From the NCBI RefSeq assembly GCF_018619435.1, contig NZ_JAHFZF010000006.1:62001-126000 (forward strand): a stretch of DNA of 64,000 nucleotides. Direction: 5' to 3'. Positions 63,199-64,000 of this stretch are shown here, piece after piece. Within the stretch, counting starts at the first letter, position 1, and each line of letters starts with the position of its first letter. This DNA comes from Rhodoferax sp. U11-2br (lineage in GTDB: Bacteria; Pseudomonadota; Gammaproteobacteria; Burkholderiales; Burkholderiaceae_C). A program made the position numbers and the translations under genes. The notes under the pieces are model-generated. The model saw nothing but the letters and a program-made list of their open reading frames with translations, searched no databases and was not told the origin of the DNA.

Positions 63199-63750
63199 AT
63201 GAAACCTGCTGAGTTCACATCAACACCTTCCTCTCCAACACGAGCTGCGGGCCTGTCACGACGCAGTGTGGGCGCGGCCTTGTTGGCAGCCGGTCTGCTG
63301 GCCGGTTGCGGCTTCAGGCTGCGTGGTCAGCAGAACTTTGTCTTCACCAGCATCGCCATCCAGCCCAACCCGGGCAGCGCACTGGTGCAGGAGTTGCGCC
63401 GCTCTTTCAAGAATGCGGTGCGGGTGCTGGAGGCCGATGCGCCGCTGACACAGGCCCAGGTGGTGCTCAAGGTGCTGGGTGAACAGCGCGAAAAAGTGGT
63501 GGTGGGGCTGAGCTCATCCGGCCAGGTGCGGGAGTTGCAACTGCGGCTGATTGTGAAGTTCAGGCTGGACACCCCGCAAGGTGACGAGCTGATCGCCGAC
63601 ACCGAAATTTCGCAGCAGCGTGACGTCAGTTACAACGAATCTGCCGCGCTGGCCAAAGAAACCGAAATCGCCTTGTTGTACCGCGACATGCAAAGTGACG
63701 TCGCGCAGCAAATCCAGCGTCGGCTGGCGGCCATCAAAAAGCTTCCGTAA
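63199..63750 (+). CDS. lptE: LPS-assembly lipoprotein LptE
   Basis: A 183-residue outer-membrane lipoprotein that plugs LptD in lipopolysaccharide export. The lipobox LLAGC lies in LLAAGLLAGCGFRLRGQQNF (Cys38), after a longer than usual leader. The fold is recognised by VRVLEADAPLTQAQVVLKVLGEQREKV and DVSYNESAALAKETEIALLYRDMQSDVAQQIQRRL. It starts 9 bases after leuS. The usual holA partner does not follow; a convergent gene overlaps its end by 17 bases. Confidence 0.92.
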   Translation: MKPAEFTSTPSSPTRAAGLSRRSVGAALLAAGLLAGCGFRLRGQQNFVFTSIAIQPNPGSALVQELRRSFKNAVRVLEADAPLTQAQVVLKVLGEQREKVVVGLSSSGQVRELQLRLIVKFRLDTPQGDELIADTEISQQRDVSYNESAALAKETEIALLYRDMQSDVAQQIQRRLAAIKKLP

Positions 63751-64000
63751 CGGCGGCGGCGGCCACGCTGCGCAGGGGCACAACGGCTGTCGGCCGGATC
63801 AGCTGGTACAGGTCCTTGGGGTCGCTCAACTGCGCCATCAGGGCAATGGGTGCCCCCAGCTGCAGCGCCTGCGCCTGGGCATACAGGTAACGCAGCGCAG
63901 AAAAATCTTCCATCGCAAAACCGACCGAGTCAAACATGGTGATTTGGGTGGTGTTGTCACGCCCCACGGTCTGGCCAGACAACACGCGCCACAGCTCGGT
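63734..64000 (-). CDS. Ornithine cyclodeaminase-family protein, 3' part
   Basis: The last 88 codons of a protein that runs off the window. TELWRVLSGQTVGRDNTTQI and MFDSVGFAMEDFSALRYLY match the C-terminal region of ornithine cyclodeaminase / mu-crystallin family enzymes (NAD-dependent, deaminating or reducing cyclic imino acids). The 3' end overlaps lptE by 17 bases in opposite orientation. The exact function needs the N-terminal part. Confidence 0.75.
   Translation of the reverse strand, partial: TELWRVLSGQTVGRDNTTQITMFDSVGFAMEDFSALRYLYAQAQALQLGAPIALMAQLSDPKDLYQLIRPTAVVPLRSVAAAAVTEAF

Overview
The window reads as a chromosomal segment of a GC-rich betaproteobacterium, most likely Comamonadaceae and Rhodoferax-like. 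This is inferred from gene order (uvrA-MFS-ssb; hpf-ptsN-hprK; fur/bamE-dapB-tolQ-tolR-leuS-lptE), from protein flavour, and from a short dispersed palindromic repeat of a kind I associate with this family. Coding density is high. I saw no rRNA, tRNA, CRISPR array, transposase or prophage.

Layout. 1-5 kb: the 3' end of htpG, then a leftward cytochrome bd oxidase operon (DUF2946 gene, cydP, cydA, cydB, cydX) with an FNR-type box in front. 5-15 kb: an accessory catabolic island of two divergent operons. Leftward are an ABC ATPase, an M20 hydrolase and a 988-residue three-part flavo-iron-sulfur dehydrogenase. Rightward are a DapA-family lyase, a periplasmic binding protein, a permease, a hydantoinase and a GntR/FCD regulator. 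The shared promoter holds two GTATAC boxes, probably the operator. 15-26 kb: a Crp/Fnr regulator and a leftward, tightly overlapping anaerobic-type cobalamin operon (cbiM, cobM, cbiX, cobH, cbiD, cobL, cobI, split cbiG, cobJ, a ferredoxin, cobA) led by a cobalamin riboswitch. cbiX carries an in-frame hexanucleotide repeat encoding a His-Glu tail.

26-41 kb: an APH-like/P-loop kinase, an FKBP isomerase, Hsp20 with a sigma-32-type promoter, a long CoA-transferase, uvrA, a GGDEF-hemerythrin protein, an MFS carrier, ssb and a uracil/xanthine permease. 40-48 kb: an RND efflux pair, a sulfide:quinone-oxidoreductase-like flavoprotein with a DUF2892 protein and a CsoR-family repressor (a likely sulfide-response unit), then mnmA-nudJ. 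48-54 kb: pntAB transhydrogenase, an acyl-CoA ligase and an MTA/SAH nucleosidase. 54-64 kb: corA, hpf-ptsN-hprK, fur, bamE-dapB-tolQR-leuS-lptE and the 3' end of an ornithine-cyclodeaminase-family gene.

The main cross-cutting observation is a repeat of about 45 bp with an AGCCCTTAT...ATAAGGGCT-like core. One copy or half-copy lies in each of the five convergent intergenic gaps that have room for one. Another ends the kinase gene, supplying its stop codon. Copies also sit in frame inside uvrA, leuS and probably the MFS gene. The most likely under-described functional system is the 5-15 kb hydantoinase/fused-dehydrogenase island.
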